A DNA stretch of 29,350 bases from an uncultured Pelosinus sp. (lineage in GTDB: Bacteria; Bacillota; Negativicutes; UMGS1260): the NCBI GenBank assembly GCA_900550105.1, contig URQW01000034.1, positions 1 through 29,350 on the forward strand, read 5' to 3'. A program made the translations under genes and the position numbers. Of the stretch, positions 7,687 through 15,554 are shown in pieces. The notes below the pieces were generated by a model. That model saw nothing but the letters and a program-made list of their open reading frames with translations. It was not told where the DNA came from and did not search any database. How positions within the stretch are numbered: position 1 is the first letter of the stretch; each line of letters starts with the position of its first letter.

Positions 7687-7779
7687 AATTTTATGGGGAA
7701 TTTTTGCTAGAATAGCAGGATAGAATATTTTTGTAGCGAAGTGAAAGCTATAGAAAATGATTATCGAGGGGGCTTTCTT

Positions 7780-8796
7780 ATGCTTTTTCATTCATTTCAG
7801 CTAAAAAAAATGACTCTGGCAAACCGCATTGTGATGGCTCCTATGTGCCAATATTCAGCTTTGGCTGATGGTAAGGCGACAGATTGGCACTTTGTCCATT
7901 ATACATCCCGGGCAGTTGGCGGAGCGGGATTGATTATCATAGAAGCGACGGGAGTGGAGCCAGGCGGTCGAATTTCTTCACAGGACTTAGGTCTATGGGA
8001 TGATGAGCAAGTGACGAATTTGCGCCGGATTGTAACGGAAGTTCACAAATATAACAGTAAAATTGCTATTCAATTAAACCATGCGGGACGGAAAAGTCAA
8101 GTGGAGTCACTTCTGCCTGTAGCGCCGTCCGCAGTGCCCTTTGGGCCAGAAGATCGGATGCCACAGGCTTTGTCTAAAATGGAAATTCAGGTAATTACAA
8201 TGAATTTTGCGCAAGCGGCGCGCCGGGCTGTGGCGGCGGGGTTTGATGCTATTGAAATTCACGGAGCTCACGGCTATCTTCTTAATCAGTTTCTTTCGCC
8301 ATTAGCTAATCAACGAAACGATGAATATGGCGGATCGCCGGAAAATCGAGCTCGGTTTTTAGGCGAAGTCATTGAGGCTGTCCGTCGGGTGATTCCAGCT
8401 GAAATGCCGCTCATTGTGCGTGTATCAGCTCACGATTATGATACTGCAGGAAATACTCCGGAAGATATTGCTGTTATGCTGAATTTGGTGAAAGAAAAGG
8501 GAATTGATCTTATTGATGTGAGCTCTGGTGCTGTGACGCCCCTGGCTCCTAAAGCCTATCCTGGCTATCAAATCGGCTTTGCTATGACAATCAAAGAACT
8601 TACGGGACTTCCTGTTATTGGCGGTGGTCTTATTACCGAGGCGGTTCAAGCCGAACAGATCATTAAAGGGGGGATTGATCTGCTGTTTTTGGGACGGGAA
8701 TTGCTTCGAAATCCCTACTGGCCGCTTGCTACCGCCCATGAACTGAGAGAAGACATTATTTGGCCAAAGCCTTATGAACGGAGTCGTTACCGCTAA
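7780..8796 (+). CDS. Old yellow enzyme family NADH:flavin oxidoreductase (YqjM/NamA-like)
   Basis: An FMN-dependent ene-reductase of about 338 aa. ATG 7780 is preferred over the upstream GTG 7741 because cgaggggg precedes it and the family begins near LFHSFQLKKMTLANRIVMAP. Motifs: APMCQYSA, with the Cys (C23) that tunes FMN redox potential in YqjM and the neighbouring Tyr; QLNHAGRKSQ; IEIHGAHGYLLNQFLSP with the substrate-binding His pair; NQRNDEYGGSPENRARF; and FLGRELLRNPYWP at the C terminus. It reduces activated C=C bonds of alpha,beta-unsaturated carbonyls or nitro compounds in vitro; the natural substrate is usually unknown. It is a single-gene unit followed by a strong terminator. Confidence 0.92.
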   Translation: MLFHSFQLKKMTLANRIVMAPMCQYSALADGKATDWHFVHYTSRAVGGAGLIIIEATGVEPGGRISSQDLGLWDDEQVTNLRRIVTEVHKYNSKIAIQLNHAGRKSQVESLLPVAPSAVPFGPEDRMPQALSKMEIQVITMNFAQAARRAVAAGFDAIEIHGAHGYLLNQFLSPLANQRNDEYGGSPENRARFLGEVIEAVRRVIPAEMPLIVRVSAHDYDTAGNTPEDIAVMLNLVKEKGIDLIDVSSGAVTPLAPKAYPGYQIGFAMTIKELTGLPVIGGGLITEAVQAEQIIKGGIDLLFLGRELLRNPYWPLATAHELREDIIWPKPYERSRYR

Positions 8797-8807
8797 GTGC
8801 GCATAAG

Positions 8808-8847
8808 AAGAAGCACTGCTAGAATAAATTTTAGCAGTGCTTCTTTT
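8808..8847 (+). terminator. Intrinsic terminator after the OYE gene
   Basis: A perfect 14-bp stem (8808-8821 with 8832-8845), 10-nt loop, ending in TTCTTTT. It sits between convergent genes and mainly serves the plus strand. Confidence 0.87.
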
Positions 8848-8869
8848 ACTGAGATTATAACCATTTATA

Positions 8870-9427
8870 TTACTGAACCTGGTACATATTGTGGCTATTC
8901 ATATACTGAAATAAGCCTTCGCCATGTTCTTGTTCTTCTTTTTGAATATGATTTAAAGTCTGACGAATTTGGGGATCAGTAAACTCAAAGATTGCTGTAT
9001 TGTAAGCGCCGGAAACATATTTTTCAGTCATAAGCATATCAGAGCAAAGCGTTGCATCTTCTTTAGAGGCAGTAGTTGCGGTAGAAGTATTTTGTGATGT
9101 TGTGCTTGCCTTGGACGAAGTCGTCGAAGCTTGACTGTTTGATGTTCCAGACTGACTGGATGAAGTAGCTTGGCCGGATGATGCGGACGAGCTTTGATTC
9201 TGGGCGGAGTTACTTGCTGATGTTTGATTCATAGCGGGAGTCTGACCTTGTAAGAGGGAGTTAATAGTCTGTAAATGGGTTTGTTCTTTTTGAGCGAAAG
9301 ACTGAAATAACTGCTGAAGCTGCGGGTCGGTTGCCTGATTGGCGTAAGCTTGATATTTTTTGATACAGACTTCTTCATGCGATTTTTGATCTTGCAGCAA
9401 CTGTTTTTCTTTTTGACTCAACGGCAT
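8870..9427 (-). CDS. CotF/ferritin-like protein with Ser/Thr-rich spacer
   Basis: A 185-aa protein in three parts. Residues 8-60 form a helix pair with acidic residues E18/E19 and an ExxH motif E48-H51 (KEQTH). Residues ~62-122 are a low-complexity Ser/Thr/Gln/Ala spacer. Residues 127-178 form a second helix pair with E135 and ExxH E165-H168 (KEEQEHGEG). The two Glu plus ExxH sets are the classic di-iron ligand pattern of a ferritin-like four-helix bundle, and the second half resembles CotF-type spore coat proteins. There is no signal peptide. The ATG follows aaaggagg with 7-nt spacing. Coat localisation or iron binding is inferred, not shown. Confidence 0.78.
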   Translation of the reverse strand: MPLSQKEKQLLQDQKSHEEVCIKKYQAYANQATDPQLQQLFQSFAQKEQTHLQTINSLLQGQTPAMNQTSASNSAQNQSSSASSGQATSSSQSGTSNSQASTTSSKASTTSQNTSTATTASKEDATLCSDMLMTEKYVSGAYNTAIFEFTDPQIRQTLNHIQKEEQEHGEGLFQYMNSHNMYQVQ

Positions 9428-9484
9428 AGAATGGCCTCCTTTGATTTTTTCTTATTATTCCCGCCGGAAAGGAGATCATGCAGA

Positions 9485-9513
9485 TTGTACCCTCTTTAGT
9501 GCAATGCTATAAT
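9485..9513 (+). promoter_or_regulatory. SigA-type promoter for the ybaK-nfo-alkD operon
   Basis: TTGTAC (9485-9490) and a perfect TATAAT (9508-9513) are separated by 17 bp, 33 bp before the ybaK-like start codon. No other strong promoter is seen until after 11.6 kb. Confidence 0.8.
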
Positions 9514-9545
9514 GATAAACAAAACAAGCTTTTTAGGAGGTTTCT

Positions 9546-10019
9546 ATGTCAATTGATCGGGTAAAAAATTATTTTAAACAATTTGGCATGACGGAACGCG
9601 TATTAGAGCTGGCTGAATCAAGTGCGACAGTCGAATTAGCAGCGCAGGCCTTGCATTGTGAGCCAGAGCGGATTGCCAAAACCCTGTCGTTTCGATCCGG
9701 CGAGAGTGTACTGCTTGTAGTTGCTGCTGGTGATGCTAAAATTGATAATCGTAAATATAAAGAATTCTTTGGAGAAAAAGCGAAAATGCTAGGTTTTGAC
9801 GAAGTGGAACCATTAGTTGGTCACGCCGTCGGCGGTGTCTGCCCCTTTGGTATAAATACAGGCATTCCAGTATATATGGATGTATCTTTGAAGCGCTTTA
9901 CCACTGTATTTCCTGCTTGTGGCAGTGCCAATAGCGCCATTGAGCTAACAATTCCTGAACTAGAAAACTATGCAAAGTGCCAGGAATGGGTTGATGTGTG
10001 TAAAGGCTGGCAAGAATAG
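9546..10019 (+). CDS. YbaK/EbsC-family aminoacyl-tRNA editing protein
   Basis: A 157-aa single-domain protein of the prolyl-tRNA editing (YbaK/ProX/EbsC) fold, which hydrolyses mischarged aminoacyl-tRNA in trans. Visible signatures are ERIAKTLSFRSGE (41-53) with the conserved Lys K45, LVVAAGDAKIDNRKYKEFF (57-75) and VGHAVGGVCPFGI (91-103), the substrate-pocket glycine loop. Which mischarged tRNA it corrects (Cys-tRNA-Pro, Ala-tRNA-Pro or another) cannot be read from the sequence. The ATG follows aggagg. It is the first gene of a unit continuing into nfo 24 bp downstream. Confidence 0.88.
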   Translation: MSIDRVKNYFKQFGMTERVLELAESSATVELAAQALHCEPERIAKTLSFRSGESVLLVVAAGDAKIDNRKYKEFFGEKAKMLGFDEVEPLVGHAVGGVCPFGINTGIPVYMDVSLKRFTTVFPACGSANSAIELTIPELENYAKCQEWVDVCKGWQE

Positions 10020-10043
10020 AAAAGTCAGGGAAGGAAAAAGATT

Positions 10044-10877
10044 ATGCTAAATATAGGTTGTCATTTGTCAGCCGCTAAGGGATATTTTCATATGGGAAAA
10101 GAAGCTGTCGCCGTAGGCGGCAATACTTTTCAATTTTTTACCCGCAATCCCCGTGGCGGCAAGGCAAAAGAGATTGATGAAGCGGATGTTACCAAATTTC
10201 TAACTTTGGCTAAGGAGCAAGAATTTACGACCTTGTTGGCCCATGCGCCGTATACGCTCAATGCTTGTTCGGCTGATGAAAAAGTAAGGGACTTTGCTTT
10301 TCGGACCATGACGGACGATTTAAACCGCATGGAGCATACGCCCCATAATTATTATAATTTTCATCCCGGCAGTCATGTAGGACAAGGCATAGAAGCAGGT
10401 ATTTCGCTGATTGCTGCGTTATTAAATAGGACAATGACAGAGACTATGACTACGACAGTGTTACTTGAAACGATGGCGGGAAAAGGCTCTGAAGTTGGCA
10501 GTAATTTTCAGGAATTACAAGCGATTATTGAATTGACGAAGCTACCTGGAAAACTAGGTGTTTGCCTTGATACCTGCCATGTCTATGATGCTGGTTATGA
10601 TATTGTGAATGATCTTGATAGTGTACTCAGCGAATTCGATGCGGTGATTGGACTAGAAAAATTGAAAGCAATTCACTTAAATGACAGTAAAAATCCTTTT
10701 GCCAGTCATAAAGATCGCCATGAAAAAATCGGTGAAGGCGCATTAGGTCTGCCTGCCATTCAACGTATTATTAATCATCCTAAACTGAAGCATTTGCCAT
10801 TTTTCCTGGAAACGCCTAATGATAATGAAGGGTATGCCGCTGAAATCGCTTTGTTGCGTTCGCTGTACGAGGTATAA
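10044..10877 (+). CDS. nfo: Deoxyribonuclease IV (AP endonuclease)
   Basis: Endonuclease IV cuts the DNA backbone 5' to abasic sites using a trinuclear zinc centre on a TIM barrel. The 277-aa length is normal. Zinc-ligand regions are visible: IGCHLSAAKGY (4-14), LLAHAPYTLN, NFHPGSHVG (105-113), LLETMAGKG, LGVCLDTCHVYDAGYD, AIHLNDSKN, KDRHEKIGEGALG and FFLETPN. Translation starts at ATG 10044 behind aaggaa. The next gene begins 2 bp after the stop and encodes an alkyl-base glycosylase, whose abasic products are substrates for this enzyme. Confidence 0.95.
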   Translation: MLNIGCHLSAAKGYFHMGKEAVAVGGNTFQFFTRNPRGGKAKEIDEADVTKFLTLAKEQEFTTLLAHAPYTLNACSADEKVRDFAFRTMTDDLNRMEHTPHNYYNFHPGSHVGQGIEAGISLIAALLNRTMTETMTTTVLLETMAGKGSEVGSNFQELQAIIELTKLPGKLGVCLDTCHVYDAGYDIVNDLDSVLSEFDAVIGLEKLKAIHLNDSKNPFASHKDRHEKIGEGALGLPAIQRIINHPKLKHLPFFLETPNDNEGYAAEIALLRSLYEV

Positions 10878-10879
10878 CG

Positions 10880-11593
10880 ATGACGGAAAATTTACGGGAA
10901 AAACTTTTGTGCTTGGCGGAAAAGGACTACCAGAAATTTTCAGCTTCTTTGCTGCCTAACCTTGCAGCAGAAACGATTCTGGGAGTACGGTTGCCTAAGC
11001 TCCGACAGTTAGCCAAAGAAATTGCTCGCGGCGATTGGCGCTCCTTTTTGGCGCAAGCGCCGAGTGATTACTTTGAAGAAGTAATGATACAGGGAATGGT
11101 GATCGGTTATGCTCCCATGGAGTTGCCGGAAAGATTCACTTATGTGACTGCTTTTGTACCGAAAATTCATAGCTGGTCTGTCTGTGATAGTTTCTGCGGC
11201 GGATTAAAATTTACTCACGACCATAAAGCGGCTGTCTGGACTTTTCTACAGCCTTACTTTTTTTCACAGCAAGAATATGAGGTGCGTTTTGCTGTCGTTA
11301 TGATCTTAGAGTTTTATATTGAAGAAGCCTATTTGCCGCAGATTTTTTCGCTATTTGATCAAATCAGCCATGAGGGCTATTATGTAAAAATGGCGGTAGC
11401 TTGGGCGTTATCACTTTGTTATATTCATTTACCTGATGCAACAAATGAATATCTTCAAGCCAATCAGTTAGATGATTTTACCTATAATAAAGCACTGCAG
11501 AAAATTACTGAATCTTATCGTATTTCCCCGGAAACGAAAGCTGCGATTCGCGCCATGAAGCGTCCTAGCGCTAAGTCCAAAAAACAACGCTGA
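10880..11593 (+). CDS. AlkD-like DNA alkylation repair protein
   Basis: A 237-aa all-helical HEAT-repeat protein of the DNA alkylation repair family, a DNA glycosylase fold that removes bulky or cationic N3/N7-alkylpurines. Family features are LPNLAAETILGVRLPKLRQL (25-44), HSWSVCDSFC (about 93-102, with the conserved Trp and Asp of the lesion cradle), EYEVRFAVVMILEFYI, and YYVKMAVAWALSLCYI near residue 160. The C-terminal ~20 residues are basic (KRPSAKSKKQR). ATG 10880 lies 2 bp behind the nfo stop, with its gaggt site inside the nfo end, so the two are translationally coupled. Closest in style to the short AlkD-like group of Firmicutes. Confidence 0.88.
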   Translation: MTENLREKLLCLAEKDYQKFSASLLPNLAAETILGVRLPKLRQLAKEIARGDWRSFLAQAPSDYFEEVMIQGMVIGYAPMELPERFTYVTAFVPKIHSWSVCDSFCGGLKFTHDHKAAVWTFLQPYFFSQQEYEVRFAVVMILEFYIEEAYLPQIFSLFDQISHEGYYVKMAVAWALSLCYIHLPDATNEYLQANQLDDFTYNKALQKITESYRISPETKAAIRAMKRPSAKSKKQR

Positions 11594-11674
11594 GGACCAG
11601 CGCTAAAGGCGGACTTTGCGCTACGCTGCAGCATGAATCAATGAACTTGTTTAATAGTGAGAGGATTACTTTCT

Positions 11675-11923
11675 ATGAATAACGTACGAAAAGTTGCTAT
11701 TTTTCTATTCTTGATCGGTCTTGATAAAGGCCGCAAAATTATGGATTTGATGGATAGCGGTGAATTGAAACAAGTCCTTAGGGAAATGAAAACTGTCCAA
11801 GCAGTTTCTGAGACGGAGGGCGAATTTGTAAGAAATTTGTTTTTGGAATTAGGCTATGAAGCAAAAACCTCGCCTGTGGATACGATGTTTTTTATTCGGC
11901 AGGTTCTTCATGAGGACCATTAG
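11675..11923 (+). CDS. Small protein, FliG N-domain-like
   Basis: An 82-aa protein starting at ATG 11675 (gagagga site at about 11659-11665); an upstream in-frame codon at 11657 lacks such a site. It has no signal peptide or clear TM helix beyond a moderately hydrophobic start (KVAIFLFLIGLDKGRKIMDL). The pattern of hydrophobic residues, then a helix like SGELKQVLREMKTVQAVSE, recalls the N-terminal domain of the flagellar switch protein FliG (ILLLALG...A..ILKHL....I), but no motif proves this. No flagellar genes are nearby. It stands 81 bp after alkD and is followed by a strong terminator, so it is probably the last gene of the ybaK-nfo-alkD unit. Function unknown. Confidence 0.68.
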   Translation: MNNVRKVAIFLFLIGLDKGRKIMDLMDSGELKQVLREMKTVQAVSETEGEFVRNLFLELGYEAKTSPVDTMFFIRQVLHEDH

Positions 11924-11966
11924 AAACAACTAAACTATAAACAGTTTTAACAACCTAGGAAAAAGC

Positions 11967-12006
11967 GTAAAAGGGACTTGCAACTTTCGTTGCAGGTCCC
12001 TTTTAC
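11967..12006. terminator. Bidirectional terminator between convergent genes
   Basis: A 17-bp stem with a single wobble pair (11967-11983 with 11990-12006) and a 6-nt ctttcg loop. The plus-strand arm ends in CCCTTTTAC. It separates the alkD unit from the convergent histidine kinase gene, whose stop lies 11 bp further on. Confidence 0.8.
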
Positions 12007-12016
12007 ATAGCAAAGT

Positions 12017-13474
12017 TTAAGTCGGCGGTGGAAATTTTACGGCAATCATCGTTCCTTTACGACTTGTCGTGATTTCTAGCTTAGCGTGATGGCGGTCGGC
12101 AATTCGATAGCAGACAGATAAACCAAGGCCTGTTCCATTGTCCTTGGTGGTCACAAAGGGGGTTCCTAACTTTTCCATAATGTCTGGGGGGATACCAAGG
12201 CCGAAATCGCGAACAGATAAGCGGATACCGTCTGTTTCGGCCGTTGTTTTTATTAGAATAGGAGCGCCTGGCGGTGAGGCTTCTAAGGCATTTCGGACAA
12301 GATTTAGGAGAACTTGGCGAATGGCCTTTTTATCAAGTAAAAGCGCCGGAAGCGATTCTAGTTCCAACTGAATCGTATGTTCTGAAAGATTGGCTTCGGC
12401 TTGCAGCAACGGCAGGATTGCTTCGATATTTTCATTTAGATTGGTTATTTCAAGAGTAATTGCCTTGTTTTTAGCCAACGATAAAAATTCGGTAATGATG
12501 GCATTGGCGCGATCTAATTCTTCGATCATTGTTGCAAATTGTTCTTTATGCTGGGGATAGGTATTTCGACTTGAAAAGTATTGTAAATAGCCCTTAATCG
12601 TCGTTAGCGGATTACGCAGTTCATGACCAATGCTTGCCGCCATCTCGCCGATGATATTTAGCCGATCTAAACGGATTAATTCCTTTTGTAACTGCTTTTC
12701 TTCCGTTAAGTCTCTGGCTACAACTAAGACTGTTTCTGTTTTGTAATCGCTGCCGCCCTCAGGAATGATTGATACAGCATAGTGGCTTTGCCCTTTCGAT
12801 AAATTGAGTGAGGTTTCATACTGGATGGTTTGGTTTGTCTTAAAGACAGTTTGAGCATGCTGCTGAAAGGCTGTAAATGTATCAGTAGGAATTCCTAAAA
12901 CAGACCAAGCGTTTTCCGTAAGCTCAATCAGTGTCTTACCGGTTTCTTGTTCAAATAAAGGATTCACATATAAAAAGTCTAGGTTTTTATTTAATCGAAT
13001 AATTAGAAAGGGGAGATTTTCCACTAACGCTTGATAGTTAGTTTTTTGTTGTAATAGATCTTGATTGACTTTCAGCAAGTCTTGGGAATGATTTCGATCA
13101 CGATCGCGTATTAAATAAATTTTTTCGATTAAATACGAGTTGGCAATAGAAATTAGTGGGAAAGCAGCTTGAATCACATAGTCAATGATCCTGAAACTCG
13201 GAATAGCTCGGATATCAATAATAAAAATATAAGCAGCGATTAAAGAACAAAGCGTGGCGGCTACCCCCGCGCGAAATCCACCGAAAAGAGCGGCTAAAAA
13301 AGCGGCAGGATAAAAAGTTACGTAAGGCAGAGTGGCGCCTAATTGCGCTAAGAATGTTTTTCGAATCAGCAGAGAAAGGCCGACAACAAGCAAAATGAAG
13401 GGGATTTGCGTCCAATTGCGGTGAGGCCAAGACGGTAGGATCATAGGAAGATCGCTCATTTCTAGAAATATCAA
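12017..13474 (-). CDS. Orphan PAS sensor histidine kinase with DUF4118-like membrane region
   Basis: A 485-aa membrane kinase. Residues ~20-120 contain about four membrane segments resembling the DUF4118 module (PYVTFYPAAFLAALFGGFRAG). A PAS domain follows at ~145-260 (ENLPFLIIRLNKNLDFLYVN), then HisKA with the phospho-His in IGEMAASIGHELRNPLTTIKG (~288-308), and HATPase with NLVRNALEAS, DFGLGIPPDI and GTGLGLSV. The LDRLNIIGEMAASIGHELRN block is very like sporulation and bioenergetic kinases of the KinA/KinE/KinB group. No response regulator is adjacent. The start is uncertain: TTG 13474, or ATG 13459 or 13444; none has a strong ribosome site. Divergent from the TRAP operon, 197 bp away. Confidence 0.88.
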   Translation of the reverse strand: MIFLEMSDLPMILPSWPHRNWTQIPFILLVVGLSLLIRKTFLAQLGATLPYVTFYPAAFLAALFGGFRAGVAATLCSLIAAYIFIIDIRAIPSFRIIDYVIQAAFPLISIANSYLIEKIYLIRDRDRNHSQDLLKVNQDLLQQKTNYQALVENLPFLIIRLNKNLDFLYVNPLFEQETGKTLIELTENAWSVLGIPTDTFTAFQQHAQTVFKTNQTIQYETSLNLSKGQSHYAVSIIPEGGSDYKTETVLVVARDLTEEKQLQKELIRLDRLNIIGEMAASIGHELRNPLTTIKGYLQYFSSRNTYPQHKEQFATMIEELDRANAIITEFLSLAKNKAITLEITNLNENIEAILPLLQAEANLSEHTIQLELESLPALLLDKKAIRQVLLNLVRNALEASPPGAPILIKTTAETDGIRLSVRDFGLGIPPDIMEKLGTPFVTTKDNGTGLGLSVCYRIADRHHAKLEITTSRKGTMIAVKFPPPT

Positions 13475-13671
13475 ATTATTTAATGATACAGATTTCGATT
13501 TAGTTTGAGGTATTTCCTTGTTTATGGCAAAACAAAGTCGGCAATAATTTATACAAAAAATTCAAACGAGTCAGCAGGAATTTCTTAAAAAAAATATAAT
13601 TATCAAAATATATAATTAATTAAGTGAATTAACTTGCAGGGAGAAAGCTAACCAAGAAGGAGGTTTCCTTT

Positions 13672-14169
13672 ATGAAAAGCGAGGAAGTAGAGGAGTTTCA
13701 TGGCCCCATTGGTTATTTAGCAAGGACCGCTGAATTCGTTATGGTTGTTCTTACTATAACAATGGTTGCCCTAGTGTCCTATCAAGTGTTTCAACGTTAT
13801 GTTTTAAAGTATACGCCGCCTTGGTCGGAAGAATTAGCTGTGTATCTAATGATTTGGTTTGGCATGATTGGAATTGCCGTCGGCGTCCGTCGCAATTCTC
13901 ACATGGCTCTGCATTATTTTGCCGATTTATTTCCGCAGGTGTTGCAGCACCCTTTAGCTATCTTAAAATACATATTGATTTTAACGTATACAGGCATTTT
14001 ATTCAATGAAGGACTTTCTATGGTGGAACTCACTTTGCGGCAAACCTCGCCAGCGCTTCATATTCCTGTTGCTTACGTTTACGCGGCATTACCTGTGAGC
14101 TTTGCTTTAATTCTGATTTTTTCTCTGGAAAGACTCGTGCGATTGTTGCGGCAAGGCGGGGGGGAGTAA
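13672..14169 (+). CDS. TRAP transporter small permease (DctQ family)
   Basis: A 165-aa membrane protein with four predicted helices (about 20-42, 55-73, 93-112, 132-155), the small subunit of a tripartite ATP-independent periplasmic transporter. Family marks are YQVFQRYVLKYTPPWSEELA (about 39-58), LMIWFGMIGIAVGVRRNSHM and the closing helix before LERLVRLLRQ. The ATG follows gaaggagg. It is the first gene of the unit dctQ-dctM-dctP-galM. The AT-rich 197-bp gap upstream shows no clear promoter that I can defend. Confidence 0.93.
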   Translation: MKSEEVEEFHGPIGYLARTAEFVMVVLTITMVALVSYQVFQRYVLKYTPPWSEELAVYLMIWFGMIGIAVGVRRNSHMALHYFADLFPQVLQHPLAILKYILILTYTGILFNEGLSMVELTLRQTSPALHIPVAYVYAALPVSFALILIFSLERLVRLLRQGGGE

Positions 14170-14170
14170 A

Positions 14171-15460
14171 GTGGATTTAGGAGTTGTAGTACTACTTGGA
14201 TCATTTATTCTGTTAATGGTGCTTCGCATACCGATTGCTTTTAGTTTAGGAATTTCTTCGCTGATAACTTGTTTTTATTCCGATATTCCGCTTACACCGC
14301 TGGCGCAAAGAATGGTAGCCTCACTGGATTCGTTTCCGCTCATGACAATCCCCTTTTTTATCTTGGCTGGTCATATTATGTCACAAGGCGGGATCGCTCG
14401 ACGCATTGTAGATTTTGCCAATGTTCTTGTAGGGCGCATGCGCGGCGGTTTAGCTATGGTTAATATTGTAGCAAGCATGTTTTTCGGCGGAACTACTGGA
14501 TCTTCTGTAGCGGATGTAGCTTCTGTCGGTCCTGTATTAATTCCAATGATGGAACGAAAAGGCTATGGGAAGGATTTTGCTGTATCTGTTACCGTCTGTT
14601 CTTCGACGACAGGTATTATTTTGCCGCCAAGCCATAATGCGATCATTTTTGCCGTAGCGGCTGGCGGAACGGTATCAATTGGCGCCATGTTTTTGGCGGG
14701 TTATATTCCAGGATTGCTTATTGCGTTAGGTTTGATGGCGGTCAGCTATTTTCTTGCTGTAAAGCGCAATTATGCCAAAGAACCAGCGCGTAGTTTAAAA
14801 GAAACGTGGCTGGCTTTAAAAGACGGTTTTCTTAGTTTGACTGTAGCAATTATTATTGTTGGCGGCATTGTTTCTGGAATATTTACCGCGACAGAGTCTG
14901 GGGCCATTGCTTGTGTCTATGCGCTATTGCTTACGGTATTTTATTACAAAGAATTGAAATGGTCAGCTCTGCCAGAGATTTTGGAAAAGGTCGCTGTTAC
15001 TTGTGGTATGGTATTTTTTCTGGTGGCTACCTCATCGGCCTTTGGCTGGATTATGGCTTATGAACATATTCCGCAAACGATTGCTAGCGGGATTGCTTCG
15101 GTTACGCGTGACCCTGCTTATGTTATTTTAATTATTAATCTTTTTGTATTGATTATTGGCTTTTTTATGGATATGGCGGCATCTATCTTGATTCTAACGC
15201 CTATTTTCCTGCCCATAGCTATAAGTATTGGTATGGACCCAGTTCATTTTGGCATTATGCTGTTGTTAAATTTATCAATTGGTTTAGTTCACCCGCCAGT
15301 CGGTACAGCTCTTTTTGTGGGGTGTGCTATTGCGAAATGTACATTGGAAAGCACAGTTAAGGCTATTTTATTATTTATTCCGGTTTTAATTATTGTTTTG
15401 CTGCTCGTTACCTATGTTCCGGCCGTGACTATGACTTTGCCGAAACTGTTTATGCCTTGA
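14171..15460 (+). CDS. TRAP transporter large permease (DctM family)
   Basis: The 429-aa, roughly 12-helix subunit that carries the sodium-driven transport pathway. Visible hallmarks are LDSFPLMTIPFFILAGHIMS (about 51-70), GGTTGSSVADVASVG (about 107-121), TTGIILPPSHNAIIFAVAAGGTVSIG and NLSIGLVHPPVGTALFVGCAIAK near the C terminus. The start is GTG 14171, 1 bp after the dctQ stop, with a G-rich ribosome site inside dctQ. Partner of the adjacent small permease and binding protein. Confidence 0.95.
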   Translation: MDLGVVVLLGSFILLMVLRIPIAFSLGISSLITCFYSDIPLTPLAQRMVASLDSFPLMTIPFFILAGHIMSQGGIARRIVDFANVLVGRMRGGLAMVNIVASMFFGGTTGSSVADVASVGPVLIPMMERKGYGKDFAVSVTVCSSTTGIILPPSHNAIIFAVAAGGTVSIGAMFLAGYIPGLLIALGLMAVSYFLAVKRNYAKEPARSLKETWLALKDGFLSLTVAIIIVGGIVSGIFTATESGAIACVYALLLTVFYYKELKWSALPEILEKVAVTCGMVFFLVATSSAFGWIMAYEHIPQTIASGIASVTRDPAYVILIINLFVLIIGFFMDMAASILILTPIFLPIAISIGMDPVHFGIMLLLNLSIGLVHPPVGTALFVGCAIAKCTLESTVKAILLFIPVLIIVLLLVTYVPAVTMTLPKLFMP

Positions 15461-15554
15461 GGCGAGCTGGCGAAGCAGTCCAACTTAATTCAATATAAAG
15501 GAGGGAATAGACGTCACTGATGGTTTGGGGCTACTTACAAAAGGAGGGTGCATG

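Noticed and set aside
11599..11622. GC-rich hairpin between alkD and the small protein gene
   Set aside because: A 9-bp bulged stem without a T-run; not enough to call a terminator, and the genes may be cotranscribed through it.
13520..13550. Sigma-54 promoter for the TRAP operon (TGGCA...GGCA)
   Set aside because: The GG and GC elements are three bases too far apart for a -24/-12 promoter, and no sigma-54 activator is nearby.
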